From Nodosilinea sp. PGN35 (GTDB taxonomy: Bacteria > Cyanobacteriota > Cyanobacteriia > Phormidesmidales > Phormidesmidaceae), in NCBI RefSeq assembly GCF_029109325.1, contig NZ_JAQKQJ010000010.1:1302001-1366000 (forward strand): DNA of 64,000 nt, in the 5' to 3' direction. The first letter of the stretch is position 1. Each line of letters starts with the position of its first letter. Made by a program: the position numbers and the translations under genes. Positions 18,644 through 28,123 of this stretch are shown here, one piece after another. The notes beneath the pieces are model-generated. The model worked only from the letters and a program-made list of their open reading frames with translations. It made no database searches and was not told where the DNA came from.

Positions 18644-19501
18644 ATGAAAACCCTACCCAAGCGCCGCTCCACCCTGGGCCTTAGAGGGGGCGCTATGGCC
18701 CTGGCCTTGACGGCTCTGACTATCACAGCCTGTCAGACCCCCCAAGACACCACTACCACCGACCCCAACCAGACCACCACTGAGCAGACCACCCAAGATC
18801 AGCAGGCCACCGAGCCTGACGATGTGCAGGTGGGCGATCTGGCTGGCAACCTGGAAGACTACCTGGGCCAAACCGTTTCGGTTCGCGCTGAAGTAGTAGA
18901 AGTCCTTAACGACAACGCCTTTGTCATTCGGGGCGACGGCCTCTTTGGAGGCGACGATGTCTTAGTTTTTGGCCCCACTGACAGCCCGCTGGTGCTGCCC
19001 GGCGAAGATGTCACCGAGCGAGTGCAGGTTACGGGTCAGGTGCAAGAGGTCGTTATCGGTCAGCAGAGTCAGCAGGGCATGACCCTAGACGAAGAAACCT
19101 ACGGTCAGTACGAGGGCAACCCCGCGATTATGGCTGAGTCTGTCGCTCTGGCCCCCGAACCTAGCGAGATCAGCGACAACCCCGAGGCGTTCTACGACCA
19201 GGTGATCGCCGTTGACGCTGGCATTGGCGAGCAGTACGACAACAACACCTTCAGTATTAGCGGAGCCGAGTTCTTTGGCGGTTCTAACATACTCGTTGTT
19301 GGCGAGTCGGCGGATGTTGCCAGCACCATTGGCGACGACGGCGACGTGGTGATCTTGGGCACCCTGCGCCCCTTTAATGCCGAAGAGCTAGAGCGCGAGT
19401 ACAACTTGACCTGGGATGAGAACCTGCGTCAAACCATCCAGTCAGACTACGGCGAAGACCCCGTATTAGTGGCTCGGGAAGTTTACCCAGTCAACCGCTA
19501 A
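18644..19501 (+). CDS. Lipoprotein with two repeated OB-like domains
   Basis: A 285-residue secreted lipoprotein. Basic residues precede the hydrophobic segment, and the lipobox LTITAC places the lipid on Cys about 30. A Thr/Gln-rich linker follows. Two similar domains come next: one at about 65-150 (LAGNLEDYLGQTVSVRAEVVEVLNDNAFVI) and one at about 170-260 (NPEAFYDQVIAVDAGIGEQYDNNTFSI). Both pair a DNxF strand with a GLFGGDDVLVF or EFFGGSNILVV strand, so the domain has been duplicated. The acidic composition suits an exported protein. The function is unknown. Confidence 0.8.
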   Translation: MKTLPKRRSTLGLRGGAMALALTALTITACQTPQDTTTTDPNQTTTEQTTQDQQATEPDDVQVGDLAGNLEDYLGQTVSVRAEVVEVLNDNAFVIRGDGLFGGDDVLVFGPTDSPLVLPGEDVTERVQVTGQVQEVVIGQQSQQGMTLDEETYGQYEGNPAIMAESVALAPEPSEISDNPEAFYDQVIAVDAGIGEQYDNNTFSISGAEFFGGSNILVVGESADVASTIGDDGDVVILGTLRPFNAEELEREYNLTWDENLRQTIQSDYGEDPVLVAREVYPVNR

Positions 19502-19562
19502 GCCCCTGGGGAATCTGAATTTGGCACCTAGCTTAGGAACCTAGGTGGGGGTTCTAAGGCCG

Positions 19563-19607
19563 AGCCCAGCGGGAGTGAGATTTTTCTCACTCCCGCTGGG
19601 CTTTTTG
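19563..19607 (+). terminator. Strong Rho-independent terminator
   Basis: An 18-bp perfect stem (AGCCCAGCGGGAGTGAGA with its reverse complement) and a TTTT loop, followed by a T-run. It lies 60 bp behind the OB-domain lipoprotein gene. Confidence 0.92.
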
Positions 19608-19765
19608 GGGAATTAATTTTCCTCGGGCAGTCAGGGCGGTGGCCTGCGGAGTTGGGGCAGGCGTCATAGTCTAGACTTAGCCAGGGTGACTATAACTTTT
19701 CCTCCAAAACCCTCCGAGCCCTAGAAACCAGTTTTACAATGGGCTGCTCCACTACCGACTTTACT

Positions 19766-20830
19766 ATGATCCCACCCTGGGCAAAACCAGCGGCCCTGGC
19801 TCAAAACCTATCGCTGTTTGGGCTGCTGCTGACTGCGGGCTGTTCAAGTCTACCCGGCATCGGCCAAGTCTCAACCCCGGCAACCCAGCCCGCCGCTGTC
19901 GATGACGCCCCCAGCCAGCCAGCGCATCCACCCGCAGCGACCCTGGCCGATGACCCGTGGCAACAACACTACAGTCAGGCTCTAGATCAGGGAATGGCGG
20001 CGGCGACAGCGACCCAAACCGCCCAGTCGGCCAGGGAATGGCGGCAGGTGCAGGGGCAGTGGGAAGGGGCTATCTCCAACCTCGTCGCCATCCCCACCGG
20101 CAGCGAACTCTATGCCACCGCCCAGCAAAAACGCCAGGAGTACGAGGCAAACCGGGCCTACGCCGCCCAGGCTGCCGCCGCCAAAACTCTGCCCACCGCC
20201 ACGGTCGTTTCGGTGGGCGATGGCGACACCCTGCGGGTGCAGGGGCAAGATGGCCCGCTCACCATTCGCCTGGCCTGTGTGGATGCGCCCGAAAGCGGTC
20301 AGTCCTTTGGACCGGAGGCGACGCTGCGGCTGCGGCAGCTGCTCTCGACCGGGCAGCCGGTGGAGGTGCGGGCGATTGAGCGCGATCGCTACGATCGCAC
20401 CGTGGCCGAAATCTACAGCGGCGGCCAGTCGGTGGGCCTACAGCTGGTGCGCGAGGGCTACGCCGTGGTCTATGAGCAGTACATCTCCGGCTGCGCCGCC
20501 ACCGCTGACGACTACCGCCAGGCCGAATCTGCCGCCCGCAACGCCCGCCGCAACTTCTGGAGTCAGGCCAACCCCACCCTACCCTGGGATTTTCGCCGGG
20601 GCGGAGGACCTTCAACCCCCACCGCTTCCCCCCCGGCGGCTATGCCAGCGCCCGTTACCTCCCCGCCGTCGGCGGCCCCGGCTCGCCTGCCCGCCTGCGT
20701 CTCTAGCGACTGCGACTGCGGCGACTTCACCACCTGGGAGCAGGCCCAGGCCGTGCTCAATGCCTTCCCCGGCGACCCCCACCGCCTCGACGGCGACAGC
20801 GACGGCATCGCCTGCGAAAGCCTGCGCTAA
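19766..20830 (+). CDS. Thermonuclease-family lipoprotein with excalibur domain
   Basis: A secreted nuclease. From the ATG at 19766 a signal sequence with lipobox LTAGC gives a lipid-anchored Cys; a longer reading from 19739 is possible. A Pro/Ala linker and a helical stretch precede the SNase fold. That fold starts at about residue 145 with [17 protein letters not shown]; the active-site Arg is in [10 protein letters not shown] and a second in [12 protein letters not shown]. The C-terminus is a calcium-binding excalibur domain ([11 protein letters not shown], then [15 protein letters not shown]). It probably degrades extracellular or periplasmic nucleic acid. Confidence 0.9.
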   Translation: MIPPWAKPAALAQNLSLFGLLLTAGCSSLPGIGQVSTPATQPAAVDDAPSQPAHPPAATLADDPWQQHYSQALDQGMAAATATQTAQSAREWRQVQGQWEGAISNLVAIPTGSELYATAQQKRQEYEANRAYAAQAAAAKTLPTATVVSVGDGDTLRVQGQDGPLTIRLACVDAPESGQSFGPEATLRLRQLLSTGQPVEVRAIERDRYDRTVAEIYSGGQSVGLQLVREGYAVVYEQYISGCAATADDYRQAESAARNARRNFWSQANPTLPWDFRRGGGPSTPTASPPAAMPAPVTSPPSAAPARLPACVSSDCDCGDFTTWEQAQAVLNAFPGDPHRLDGDSDGIACESLR

Positions 20831-20885
20831 ACTCACCCCTCTTCTCTCTACTATCTTCCCCGCTCCTATCCTCCCCACCTGCTCT

Positions 20886-22277
20886 CTACCGCCGCCGCGA
20901 TCGCCGCCAGTTAAACCAGTTTTCGGCCCAGTCGCGTCGCCAGGTGCCCTGCTGCCAGCGCTGCCGCTGCCACTCGCCCACCAGCAGCGGCAGGATCTCT
21001 GCCAGGCTGTAGGGCAGCGTGGGTACCTGCTGGAGCCGCTGAAGCGGAATTTTTTGGTAGATCGCCAGCGCTACGGTGTGGATGAGTTCGCTGGCTCCGG
21101 GGCCGCAGATCTGGGCTCCGAGCAGCCGCCCGTCGGCCCCCACGACCCAGCGGCAAAAGCCGGTGATGTCGCTGCCGCAGTGGGCTTTGAGCAGTGCACC
21201 AAAGGGCACCTGCACCACCGTCGCTGCGCTGCCGTACCAGCGGCGGGCCAGGTGGGCGGTGAGCCCAATGCGCCCATACTCTGGGGTGGTGGAGAGCAGG
21301 GCAGGGCGGTTGAGGTGCGAGAACCTGCGCCAGGGCAGATAGAGGGCGTTGCCCAGGGCGATCGCCACATCGCTGTGATCGGTAGCGTCGGCCCAGTAGC
21401 CGCCCAGGGCCGGGCCGCAGGCAAACACTCGAGAATGGGCGGTGGCGAGGCGATCGTCCACCGGCAGAGCGGTGGCAACGCCGTGAACGGTTTGGGGATG
21501 AACGCCGATGCTGCTGAGATTGAGCGGCCCCAGGGCCGGGTGGGCGGCGGTCGCCAGTACGAGGGTTGGAGCCTTGAGCAAGTCGCCATTGGCCAGCAAG
21601 ACCTCAAAGCTGTCTTTGTGGTAGATCGCCTCGAGTCGGGTGCTGAGCTTGAGGGTGACCCCTGCCGCCTCGAGCAGCGCTTCTACAAAGGCCGACATAT
21701 CCGGGTCTTCGGTGGGGAGCAGCTGGTCGCCTCGGGTGACTAGGGTGGTAGAGCAACCGAGCCGGGCCAGGGCTTGGGCCAGGGCGATCGCCGCCGCGCT
21801 CCGCCCCAGCACGATCGCCGCCTCGGGCAGCGCCTTTAAATCCAGCAGGGTATCGAGGGTCAGGTACGGCGTCTCGACCAGGCCGGGAATATCTGGAAGA
21901 GTGACCTCACTCCCGGGGGCGAGCAGGTAGCCGCGCGCGCTCAGCCGCCGCGTCGCCGTCGTCACCGCCAGGTTTGGCCTCGGGCTCAGCTGCCCCGACT
22001 CCAGCACCACATCCACCCCGCTGGTGGCCAGGCCGTCGAGACTCAGGTGCGGGTAGGCCACGCTCTCTAGGGCCTTGACCTGACCCTGCAATGCAGCCCA
22101 CCCCTGGGAATGGCACGCCGCCAGCGCCACCAGCCCAATCTGTCGTCGAACCCGGCCCTCCACCTCCCCTGACGACTCCACCAGCGCCACCCGTGCCCCC
22201 TGCCGCACCGCCAGGGCCGCCGCCTCTCGCCCCTGCACCGTGCCGCCGAGAATCACTGCGTCATAGTCAACGGTCAT
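20886..22277 (-). CDS. FAD/NAD(P)-dependent oxidoreductase lacking the redox disulfide
   Basis: A 463-residue protein with the overall layout of the glutathione reductase/mercuric reductase/lipoamide dehydrogenase family. It has an N-terminal FAD site (DAVILGGTVQGREAAALA), a second Rossmann motif (AIVLGRSAAAIALAQALARLG), the FAD motif VFACGPALGGYWADA and a C-terminal dimerisation domain. The family redox motif (CxxxxC after the first Glu) is missing: the segment reads EVEGRVRRQIGLVALAAC. The C-terminal His-Pro of the active site is also not seen (TLPYSLAE). It is therefore unlikely to be a disulfide reductase. The substrate is unknown. Confidence 0.85.
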   Translation of the reverse strand: MTVDYDAVILGGTVQGREAAALAVRQGARVALVESSGEVEGRVRRQIGLVALAACHSQGWAALQGQVKALESVAYPHLSLDGLATSGVDVVLESGQLSPRPNLAVTTATRRLSARGYLLAPGSEVTLPDIPGLVETPYLTLDTLLDLKALPEAAIVLGRSAAAIALAQALARLGCSTTLVTRGDQLLPTEDPDMSAFVEALLEAAGVTLKLSTRLEAIYHKDSFEVLLANGDLLKAPTLVLATAAHPALGPLNLSSIGVHPQTVHGVATALPVDDRLATAHSRVFACGPALGGYWADATDHSDVAIALGNALYLPWRRFSHLNRPALLSTTPEYGRIGLTAHLARRWYGSAATVVQVPFGALLKAHCGSDITGFCRWVVGADGRLLGAQICGPGASELIHTVALAIYQKIPLQRLQQVPTLPYSLAEILPLLVGEWQRQRWQQGTWRRDWAENWFNWRRSRRR

Positions 22278-22395
22278 GGCTGCTCCGTGCTTCTACAAAG
22301 GCGAGTGTTCCCCTGAGTGTAGCGCCAGGGCTGGGGTGGGGTAGGGACTGGGGAGAAAGGAAAGTTTTGTTCGCATAGCGTCTCCGGAGGAGAAA

Positions 22396-22503
22396 TGTTT
22401 ACTTTTAAGTTTTGAGTCTGGATCACCCCCAAAGCACTCAAAACTTAAAACTCAAAACTCAAAACTCAAAACTCAAAACTCAAAACTTAAAACTTAAAAC
22501 CCT
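22396..22503. repeat. AAAACTC-heptamer hairpin (copy 3 of 4)
   Basis: ACTTTTAAGTTTTGAGT faces a run of about eight tandem AAAACTC/AAAACTT heptamers. It lies between two divergently transcribed genes, so this copy is not a terminator of either. Confidence 0.75.
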
Positions 22504-22591
22504 TACCCCCCACTCCTCTCTCCATTTAATCTGAGTAAAGATTTTCCCCCGTCCCGATGGGTTGCAGCAAGGCAGGTAAGATCTGAAGCAA

Positions 22592-24262
22592 ATGCAGTGT
22601 AGGCGCACTATGACAGGGACTACCTCGATGCGCGAGTCGAGCACCGTAGCGACCGATTTTTCAACCTTTGCTCCGTCAGAAATTACCGGCGATCGCATTC
22701 TGGCCGCCATCGATGTGGGCACCAACTCGATCCACATGGTGGTGGTCAAAATTCAGCCCGACCTGCCCGCCTTCACCATTGTCGATCGCGAAAAAGAGAC
22801 GGTGCGCCTGGGCGACTTCAATGAAGCCACGGGCGGGCTGTCAGAGGCCGCCATGGAGCGGGCGATCAAGGCGCTGAAACGCTGCTGTGCGATCGCCTCC
22901 AGCCTCCAGGCCGAAGACATTGTGGCGGTGGCCACCAGCGCTGTGCGGGAGGCCAGCAACGGCCAGGCCTTTATTGAGCGGGTCTACAACGAAGTTGGCC
23001 TGGCCATCAACTTGATTTCGGGCACCGAAGAGGCGCGGCGCATCTATTTGGGCGTGCTCTCGGGGATGGAGTTCAACGGCCAGCCCCACGCCATCATCGA
23101 CATCGGCGGTGGCTCTACCGAACTGATTTTGGGTACCGGCGAACCCCACCGCTTTCTCAGCAGCACCAAGGTAGGGGCGGTGCGCCTCACCGGCCAGTTC
23201 GTTTCCACCGACCCCATCTCAGAGCTGGAGTTTAGCACCCTGCAGGCCTACGTGCGGGGCATGCTAGAACCCAACACCACCGAGCTTGTGCACCATCTCA
23301 AGCCCGAGGAGCCAGTGCAGCTGATGGGGACGTCGGGCACCATCGAGTGCCTGGCCGCCCTGGTCGCCGTTGAGCGGCTGGGCCTGGTGCCCGACCCCCT
23401 CAACGGCTTTCAGATGAGCTATGACGAGCTGTCGCGGCTCGTCGAAACCCTGCGCCAGGCCACCTACGAGGAGCGGCTGGCCATGCCCGAGATGTCTCCC
23501 CGGCGGGCTGAAATCATTGTGCCGGGGGCGGTGATTCTCCAGGAGACCATGGGGCTGCTCCAGGCCGAGAGCATTACCATCTGCGAGCGCGCCCTGCGGG
23601 AGGGGGTGGTGGTGGACTGGATGCTCACCCACGGTCTGATCGAAGACCGCATGCAGTTTCAGAAGTCGGTGCGGCAGCGCAACATTCTCAAAACCGCTAA
23701 GAAATACAAGGTGCATCTCGATCGCTCTGAGCGAGTGGCCCAGTTCGCTATGGATCTATTCGATCAAACCCGAGGCAGCCTGCACACCTGGGGCAACCTG
23801 GAGAAAGAGCTGCTCTGGGCCGCCGCCATCCTGCACAACTGCGGCCACTTTGTCAGCCACTCGTCCCACCACAAGCATTCCTACTACTTAATTCGCCACG
23901 GTGAGCTGCTGGGCTATACCGAAACCGAGCTGGAGGTGATCGCCAACATTGCCCGCTACCACCGCAAGAGCGCTCCCAAGAAGAAGCACGACAACTACCG
24001 CAACCTGCCCACCCGCTACCACCGCCAGATGGTTACCCACCTCAGCGCTCTGCTGCGCCTGGCGGTGGCCCTCGATCGCCGCGGCATTGGCGCAGTCCAG
24101 AGCATTTACTGCAGCGTTGACCCCGATGCCCACATGTTGACCATGGCGGTCAAGGCAGCTCACCCCGGCGATGACTGCGCTTCGGAACTGTGGAATTTAG
24201 ACTACAAGAAAGACTACTTTGAGCAGGTGTTTGAGGTGAAGCTACAGGCCCAGTTGGCCTGA
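22592..24262 (+). CDS. ppx: Exopolyphosphatase/pppGpp phosphohydrolase (Ppx/GppA)
   Basis: A soluble enzyme of the ASKHA fold that removes terminal phosphates from polyphosphate and possibly from pppGpp. Phosphate-binding motifs are AAIDVGTNSIHMVVVKI near residue 40 and IDIGGGSTELILGTG near residue 170. The C-terminal part is an HD-type helical domain, with HNCGHFVSHSSHHKHSYYLI. The length of 556 residues is normal for the long cyanobacterial form. Alternative ATGs at 22610 and 22628 exist. The gene is alone on its strand. Confidence 0.93.
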   Translation: MQCRRTMTGTTSMRESSTVATDFSTFAPSEITGDRILAAIDVGTNSIHMVVVKIQPDLPAFTIVDREKETVRLGDFNEATGGLSEAAMERAIKALKRCCAIASSLQAEDIVAVATSAVREASNGQAFIERVYNEVGLAINLISGTEEARRIYLGVLSGMEFNGQPHAIIDIGGGSTELILGTGEPHRFLSSTKVGAVRLTGQFVSTDPISELEFSTLQAYVRGMLEPNTTELVHHLKPEEPVQLMGTSGTIECLAALVAVERLGLVPDPLNGFQMSYDELSRLVETLRQATYEERLAMPEMSPRRAEIIVPGAVILQETMGLLQAESITICERALREGVVVDWMLTHGLIEDRMQFQKSVRQRNILKTAKKYKVHLDRSERVAQFAMDLFDQTRGSLHTWGNLEKELLWAAAILHNCGHFVSHSSHHKHSYYLIRHGELLGYTETELEVIANIARYHRKSAPKKKHDNYRNLPTRYHRQMVTHLSALLRLAVALDRRGIGAVQSIYCSVDPDAHMLTMAVKAAHPGDDCASELWNLDYKKDYFEQVFEVKLQAQLA

Positions 24263-24312
24263 GGCCAACGCAACCGGCGGGCAGCCCTGGATGTTTGCGG
24301 GGTGACGCGGTG

Positions 24313-24984
24313 CTAGTCTCGCTCGGTGGCAGAGCGGTGGCGAAGCTCCTGGGGCGATCGCCGGGGGGACAGTGCGGGGGGTTCGGCAGGGCGAATCGTA
24401 TTCAGGCCGTTAACCGGGTCGCTGTCGGGGATAGCGTGCAGGGTGGTTTCCGCGAGGTGGGGGCGAGGGGCACTGCGATCGACTGAAATCCGGTGCTCCT
24501 CGGCTTCCAGCAGGGGGGTGGGGTCGGGGGGGGAATCCCCAGGGGATGTGCCAGGGGGGGCACTAGCTGGCGGTACCTTGGTAGCGCCAGCCGCTCGCTT
24601 GGTCGGGGGCTGGGGTGGGGAACCGTCTGTCCAGGTGCGCCAGGCGGCGCGGGCTCCGGCAAAGAAACTTTTGGTGCCTGTATTCAGGCGTTTGGCCCCG
24701 GTCTGGGCGGTGGCAATGCTCTGGGTGACCTGCTGGGCCACCTGCCCGGCGCTCTGCACGCCCTCGGTAACGTCGTCGGTAAGCTCGACAATTTCTAGGC
24801 CGGTGAGACGAATGGCCTCCAGGGTGGGGGGCAGCTCGCGGCCCAGGGTATCAAAGAATTTTTCGGCGCTGCGGGCAGCGCGACCCAGCTCGCGCAGGGC
24901 GGGAATGGCGACCATGAGCACCGCCGTCAGGCTGATGACGACGAGTAAAAAGGATAGGGCTAGCCAAAACAGTGGGTCGGCCAC
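24313..24984 (-). CDS. Single-span membrane protein, DUF948-like
   Basis: A 223-residue protein with an N-terminal membrane helix (LFWLALSFLLVVISLTAVLMVA). A helical region follows with LPPTLEAIRLTGLEIVELTDDVTEG, like DUF948 proteins, and a Pro-rich polar tail from about residue 130. It is the last of three minus-strand genes with similar layouts (membrane helix then coiled region), 11 bp behind the YtxH gene, so an operon is likely. The function is unknown, perhaps envelope stress. Confidence 0.75.
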   Translation of the reverse strand: MADPLFWLALSFLLVVISLTAVLMVAIPALRELGRAARSAEKFFDTLGRELPPTLEAIRLTGLEIVELTDDVTEGVQSAGQVAQQVTQSIATAQTGAKRLNTGTKSFFAGARAAWRTWTDGSPPQPPTKRAAGATKVPPASAPPGTSPGDSPPDPTPLLEAEEHRISVDRSAPRPHLAETTLHAIPDSDPVNGLNTIRPAEPPALSPRRSPQELRHRSATERD

Positions 24985-24995
24985 AACGGGTGCTC

Positions 24996-25331
24996 CTACT
25001 CCTGGGTAGACCCGTTGCTGACCGCCGGGGCGGACTGGCGCAGCTGCTCATACTCCTGGCGGCTGGCCTCCTGTCCGGCGGCGATCGCCTCCCGCAGCCG
25101 GGTCAGGGTGTGATCCCAGTTGACCAGGGCGGTTTCCGACAGGCGATCGGCCTGGAGATTGACGCTGGTGGCCAAATCTTCAACCAGCTCGGGCAGCGCA
25201 TCGGCCGATTTTCTAAGAATACGGCGGGTTTCACGCCCCGTGCGGGGGGCCATCAGCAGCCCGGCTACGGCTCCCATGGCTGCTCCCAGCAGCACCCCGC
25301 CAACGAACCCGCCAGATTGTCTTTCGCCCAT
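24996..25331 (-). CDS. YtxH-domain protein
   Basis: About 111 residues. The glycine-rich hydrophobic helix GGFVGGVLLGAAMGAVAGLLMAP followed by RTGRETRR is the YtxH (gas-vesicle-like) signature. An amphipathic helical tail follows. I chose the ATG at 25331 (MGERQSGG); a reading from 25364 adds 11 residues. YtxH proteins are small stress-associated membrane proteins of unclear role. It is the middle gene of the three-gene cluster. Confidence 0.83.
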   Translation of the reverse strand: MGERQSGGFVGGVLLGAAMGAVAGLLMAPRTGRETRRILRKSADALPELVEDLATSVNLQADRLSETALVNWDHTLTRLREAIAAGQEASRQEYEQLRQSAPAVSNGSTQE

Positions 25332-25410
25332 GGTGTTGTGTCCTGTAGGTACCCCAATATTCAACCCGCTGCCTGCGCTCTCCAGACCGCCAGAAAGGCC
25401 TGAGACTATC

Positions 25411-25764
25411 CTATCGTCGCTTCGTCAAAGCCAGTCTAGCCCTGGGGCTGAGCCGTCGCTGACCGATCCCTAACCAGCGGCTGGCCATGGGCAGTAGGCC
25501 CACCACCGCCATCAGCTGTTCCAGGCGCTGAACCTGAAGCTGAAGCAGGCTGTAGCGCTGCCGCAGCGAGGCCGTGCCCGACTGGCCCAGCAAAATCGCC
25601 GGGGGCACAACGGTGGGGTCAAGAATAGAGTTGGCGCTGCGATCCCAGTTCGCCAGAGCATCGGCTACGGCCCCCAGGGTTTTGCTCAACCGCCAGAGCC
25701 GCCAGGCCACATAAAAGCAAAACAGCGCAATCACTAGATTTAGGCTTACGGCAACCGCAATCAC
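25411..25764 (-). CDS. Small membrane protein of unknown function
   Basis: A 117-residue protein starting with the membrane helix IAVAVSLNLVIALFCFYVAWRLW. A helical segment follows (LQVQRLEQLMAVVG) and a very basic end (ALTKRR). It is the probable first gene of the cluster with the YtxH and DUF948-like genes, which have the same layout. I do not recognise a named family. Confidence 0.65.
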   Translation of the reverse strand: MIAVAVSLNLVIALFCFYVAWRLWRLSKTLGAVADALANWDRSANSILDPTVVPPAILLGQSGTASLRQRYSLLQLQVQRLEQLMAVVGLLPMASRWLGIGQRRLSPRARLALTKRR

Positions 25765-25854
25765 AACTTTCGCCCTATCCTTTTAACTGGCTAAATCATA
25801 ACGACATTCTGGGGCGATCGCCGTATTTCCTGCTGCCGTTAGGACATCTCTCCC

Positions 25855-28020
25855 TTGGACACTATTGCTAAGACCCTTGATGTGGATCCTACCCGTGGGG
25901 TTGACGAGCCTTCGGGCCGCCCCCACCTGCCCTACAAAACCCTGACGGTTGCCCTGGGGGCGGCCCAGGGCAACACGCTGATCAAGCTTGCCCCCGGCAC
26001 CTACAGCACCGCTACGGGCGAACGCTTCCCCATCACCCTGCCCGATGGGGTGATGATTGCGGGGCAAGAATCGACCCAGGGTCAGGGAATTGCGATCGCC
26101 GGGGGCGGCCCAGGAACCGGGGCCGCCACGGTGGCACTGGTCATCCAGGGCCAGAGCCAGCTGCGGGGAGTGACGGTGCAAAACCCCCAGGGCATTGGCA
26201 TCTTAATTGACTCGGGCGCGCCGCTGGTGCGGGCCTGCCGCCTCAGCCAGTGTCGGGTGGGGCTCCAGGTGAGCGGGGTCGCCCTGCCGCTGGTGGCCAA
26301 AACCGTGGTCAATGACTGCGGCGATCGCGGCCTCAGCTTTGCCGATGGGGCTCGGGGGGAGGTGCAGGACTGCACCGTAGAGCGCTGCGGCACCGGCATT
26401 TATCTGGGGCAAAACGCCGCTCCCCTACTGCACCGCTGTCAGTGCTCCAACAACCAGGTGGGGGTACAGGTAGCCGACACCGCCAGCCCGGTGCTGCGGC
26501 AAAATCGGCTGGTGCAAAACCAAACCCTTGGCCTGCTGGTGCAGGACACGGGCCGCCCCGACCTGGGCCAGCCCGACGACCCGGCGGGCAACATATTGCG
26601 CTACAACCGCCAGAGCGATTTGCGCAACGACACCCGCCAGAGCCTAACGCTGGTGGGCAATGATGTCATCCCCATGGGGCTGGTGGGCGGGGTAAACCTG
26701 GTGGCCAGCCAGTGGCCCGACCCCGCCGCCGTGCCGCCAGTGCTGCTCGATCGCCCCACGGTGGCCCCCGCCCCCGCGCCCCTGCCCGCCGAAGAGGCCG
26801 AAACCCCGCCCCCCGCGCCCCCGGTGCCCCCCGTGCCCAGCCGTTTTACTGACCTGGGCAACCACTGGGCGACCGCCTACATTGAGGCCCTGGCCGATCG
26901 CGGCCTGGTGAAGGGCTATGGCAACGGCACCTATCGCCCCCAGGAGACCATCAATCGGGGGCAGTTTGCCGCCCTGGTGGCCGCCAGCTACAGCGACCTC
27001 GACCCGGTGCGCGGCGCGGTCACCTTCGCAGATGTGCCGCCGACCCACTGGGCCAGCCGCGCCGTCGACCAGGCCCAGCGCCAGGGCTTTTTGGGCGGCT
27101 ACCCCGACCAGACCTTTCGCCCCGACCAGGGCATGGTGCGGGTGCAGGCGATGGTGGCGGTGGCCACAGGGCTAAAGCTGCCTCCGGCCCCGGCCAGTGT
27201 CCTGGGGGTGTACCGCGATCGCGCCCAAATTCCCAGCTATGCGATCGATGCCCTGGCCAGCGCCACCCAGGCCGGACTCGTGGTCAACCACCCCGACCCA
27301 GAGCTGCTGCGCCCCCTAGAAACCATGACCCGCGCCGAGGTCGCCGTACTGATCTACCAGGGCCTAGTCGCCCGAGAACAAGCCCCCCGGTTAGAGACCG
27401 TTGCCCCTTCACCCCCCACCGCCATGACCCGAGGATCGTTTCCCGATATTCAAACCCACTGGGCGCTGGATTTCATTCAGGGCCTGCTGAACCTGGGCCT
27501 GGTGCAGGGGGATGACGCCGGCCGCTTCAACCCCGCCCAGCCCATGACCCGCGCCCAGTTTGCCGCCCTGGTCAGCCGCGCCTTTACTCCGGCTCCCCGC
27601 CGTCCGGCCCAGTTGTTTCGCGATGTGCCCGCAGGCTACTGGGCCGACAGCGCCATTCAAATCGCCTATCGGGGCGGCTTTCTGTCAGGGTTTCCCGACC
27701 AGACCTTTGGGCCAGAAAACCCCCTGCTGCGGGCTCAGGTGTGGGTGGCGCTGGTGTCGGGGCTGGCGCTATTGCCCAACCAGCCCGGCAACCTGCGACT
27801 GCTGGAGCGCTACCGCGATCGCACCACCATTCCCGACTACGCGGTGAATGCGATCGCCAAGGCCACCCAGCTCAACCTGGTGGTGAACGTGCCCGACATC
27901 GCCCAGCTTCACCCCAACCGGGTGGCCAGCCGCGCCGATGTGTGCGCCGCCGTGTACCAGGCGCTGGTGCTACAGCTGCGGGCGGCGAGGATTGACAATC
28001 CGTTTATTGTGAGGCCGTAG
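25855..28020 (+). CDS. Parallel beta-helix (DUF1565) protein with SLH domains
   Basis: A 721-residue surface protein that starts with TTG at 25855; no ATG precedes the conserved part. Residues about 1-280 are DUF1565/right-handed beta helix (GRPHLPYKTLTVALGAAQGNT, then DNSGAP-like turns). A Pro-rich linker lies at about 300-325. The C-terminus has two long SLH-bearing halves, at about 328-505 (FTDLGNHWATAYIEALADRGLVKGYGNGTYRP) and about 525-705 (FPDIQTHWALDFIQGL), each with two to three SLH motifs. SLH domains anchor proteins to the cell wall. No signal peptide is visible from this start, which is odd for a surface protein. Confidence 0.88.
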   Translation: MDTIAKTLDVDPTRGVDEPSGRPHLPYKTLTVALGAAQGNTLIKLAPGTYSTATGERFPITLPDGVMIAGQESTQGQGIAIAGGGPGTGAATVALVIQGQSQLRGVTVQNPQGIGILIDSGAPLVRACRLSQCRVGLQVSGVALPLVAKTVVNDCGDRGLSFADGARGEVQDCTVERCGTGIYLGQNAAPLLHRCQCSNNQVGVQVADTASPVLRQNRLVQNQTLGLLVQDTGRPDLGQPDDPAGNILRYNRQSDLRNDTRQSLTLVGNDVIPMGLVGGVNLVASQWPDPAAVPPVLLDRPTVAPAPAPLPAEEAETPPPAPPVPPVPSRFTDLGNHWATAYIEALADRGLVKGYGNGTYRPQETINRGQFAALVAASYSDLDPVRGAVTFADVPPTHWASRAVDQAQRQGFLGGYPDQTFRPDQGMVRVQAMVAVATGLKLPPAPASVLGVYRDRAQIPSYAIDALASATQAGLVVNHPDPELLRPLETMTRAEVAVLIYQGLVAREQAPRLETVAPSPPTAMTRGSFPDIQTHWALDFIQGLLNLGLVQGDDAGRFNPAQPMTRAQFAALVSRAFTPAPRRPAQLFRDVPAGYWADSAIQIAYRGGFLSGFPDQTFGPENPLLRAQVWVALVSGLALLPNQPGNLRLLERYRDRTTIPDYAVNAIAKATQLNLVVNVPDIAQLHPNRVASRADVCAAVYQALVLQLRAARIDNPFIVRP

Positions 28021-28039
28021 GGGAGATGAGGGGTAGTTT

Positions 28040-28108
28040 TAAGTTTTGAGTGTTTAGTTTTGAGTTCTGAAGGGGGTTTAATTCAAAACTCAAAACTCAA
28101 CATTTTCT
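28040..28108. repeat. AAAACTC-heptamer hairpin (copy 4 of 4)
   Basis: TTTTAAGTTTTGAGTGTTTA faces TTCAAAACTCAAAACTCAAC between two convergent genes. The layout is the same as the copy near 15.5 kb. Confidence 0.7.
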
Positions 28109-28123
28109 AGACAGTGGCTTTTG

